This document shows, piece by piece, positions 5,251 through 5,854 of a stretch of 5,854 bases of DNA. Under the pieces are notes generated by a model. The model saw nothing but the letters and a program-made list of their open reading frames with translations, was not told the origin of the DNA and made no database searches. Location of the stretch: NCBI GenBank assembly GCA_014376885.1, contig JACMQR010000318.1:1-5854 (forward strand), in the 5' to 3' direction. A program made the position numbers and the translations under genes. This DNA is from Polaromonas sp. GTDB lineage: Bacteria; Pseudomonadota; Gammaproteobacteria; Burkholderiales; Burkholderiaceae_C. The number at the start of each line of letters is the position of its first letter. Position 1 is the stretch's first letter.

Positions 5251-5854
5251 TTAACTGGCTCGCCCGCCCGGCGCTTGGGCCTCTGGAACCAAAGCCGGCG
5301 CGGCCCGGCCGGGTGCCTTCATCGGCCAGGCCAGTACCAGCCAGAGCAGCATCAAGCCGCCGCACGCCAGGAACACGCCCTGCGGGCCGTGGTGCTTGGC
5401 AAGCCAGCCACCCGCCGCGCCACCGGCAAAAAACCCCAGCGACTGCAGCGTGTTGTACACCCCCAGCGCCGCGCCGCGCGCATGGGCCGGCGCCAGCCGC
5501 GAGGCCAGGCTGGGCTGGCTGGCTTCGAGCACATTGAAGCCGCAAAAAAACAGCATCAGCAGCCCCGCCAGCCAGCCCAGTCCCGCCGGCGCTGGCGCTG
5601 ACACGCTCCACAGCAGCCCGGCCTGCACCAAGAAAATCAGGCCCACGGCGCCGAGAAACACGGCCCGCAGGTGGCCGCGCCTTTCCAGCGGAAAAAGCAG
5701 CGCGCCCATGACCCCGAAAGACGCCAGCACCGCCGGCAGGTACACCTGCCAGTGCCGCGACCGGTCCAGCCCGGCGGCCACCAGCAGCGCCGGCAGCGCC
5801 ACCCACATGGCCAGCTGCACCGCATGCAGCACGAACACGCCGAAATCGAGCCGC
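5251..5854 (-). CDS. MFS transporter, C-terminal half (partial)
   Basis: The open frame enters from the right edge and gives the last 200 residues of a protein, ending at TAA 5253-5251. It contains six predicted membrane segments: [20 protein letters not shown], a second starting [17 protein letters not shown], a third [18 protein letters not shown], a fourth [20 protein letters not shown], a fifth [20 protein letters not shown], and a sixth [17 protein letters not shown]. This is the pattern of helices 7-12 of a major facilitator superfamily permease. The loop [17 protein letters not shown] before helix 11 and the [12 protein letters not shown] opening resemble the YajR-like drug/proton antiporter group. 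The protein ends after a short Pro/Ala tail, without the extra C-terminal ferredoxin-like domain that YajR carries. Substrate cannot be assigned. A GTG at 5838 is in frame but internal, since the coding frame continues to the window edge. The position just upstream of ssb is common in Burkholderiales as far as I recall. Confidence 0.88.
   Translation of the reverse strand, partial: RLDFGVFVLHAVQLAMWVALPALLVAAGLDRSRHWQVYLPAVLASFGVMGALLFPLERRGHLRAVFLGAVGLIFLVQAGLLWSVSAPAPAGLGWLAGLLMLFFCGFNVLEASQPSLASRLAPAHARGAALGVYNTLQSLGFFAGGAAGGWLAKHHGPQGVFLACGGLMLLWLVLAWPMKAPGRAAPALVPEAQAPGGRAS

Noticed and set aside
4755..5537. Plus-strand open frame antisense to ssb and the MFS gene
   Set aside because: It overlaps two well-supported genes and their spacer, is Ala/Pro/Arg-rich and has no recognisable motif.

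Overview
The window looks like chromosomal DNA from a GC-rich betaproteobacterium, probably Burkholderiales and most like Comamonadaceae (Polaromonas/Rhodoferax type). This placement rests on the high GC content, on the style of the MnmA and SSB proteins, and on the gene neighbourhoods MFS-ssb and NUDIX-mnmA. It is inferred from recalled family knowledge; no search was run. I see no prophage, transposase, CRISPR array, tRNA or rRNA.

Layout. Positions 1-116 (minus) hold the first 38 codons of an aldehyde dehydrogenase, most like CoA-acylating methylmalonate-semialdehyde dehydrogenase (mmsA). It is divergent from a complete LysR-family regulator (231-1223, plus). The 114-bp gap between them carries a perfect 9-bp inverted repeat, an extra copy of its half-site next to the dehydrogenase gene, and a plausible lysR promoter that the dyad overlaps. 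A NUDIX hydrolase related to NudJ (1259-1768) and mnmA, the tRNA U34 2-thiouridylase (1838-3025), follow on the plus strand. mnmA has a TAAAAT box placed so that transcription could begin at its start codon.

The second half is on the minus strand and converges on mnmA. Reading from the right edge leftwards, it contains the C-terminal half of an MFS transporter (5251-5854, cut by the window edge), ssb (4680-5192) with a clear intrinsic terminator, and a long outer-membrane protein (3084-4499). That last protein joins a MipA/OmpV-type barrel to a second C-terminal module with a His-x-Ser motif resembling the PagL-type lipid A deacylases.

The genes do not form one pathway. The one likely regulatory unit is LysR plus the divergent dehydrogenase. 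NUDIX-mnmA is a neighbourhood also seen in E. coli, in the opposite order. MFS and ssb are probably co-directional housekeeping genes. I found no convincing new multi-gene system. The observations most worth following are the two-module outer-membrane protein, the mmsA/lysR operator and the possible leaderless mnmA start.
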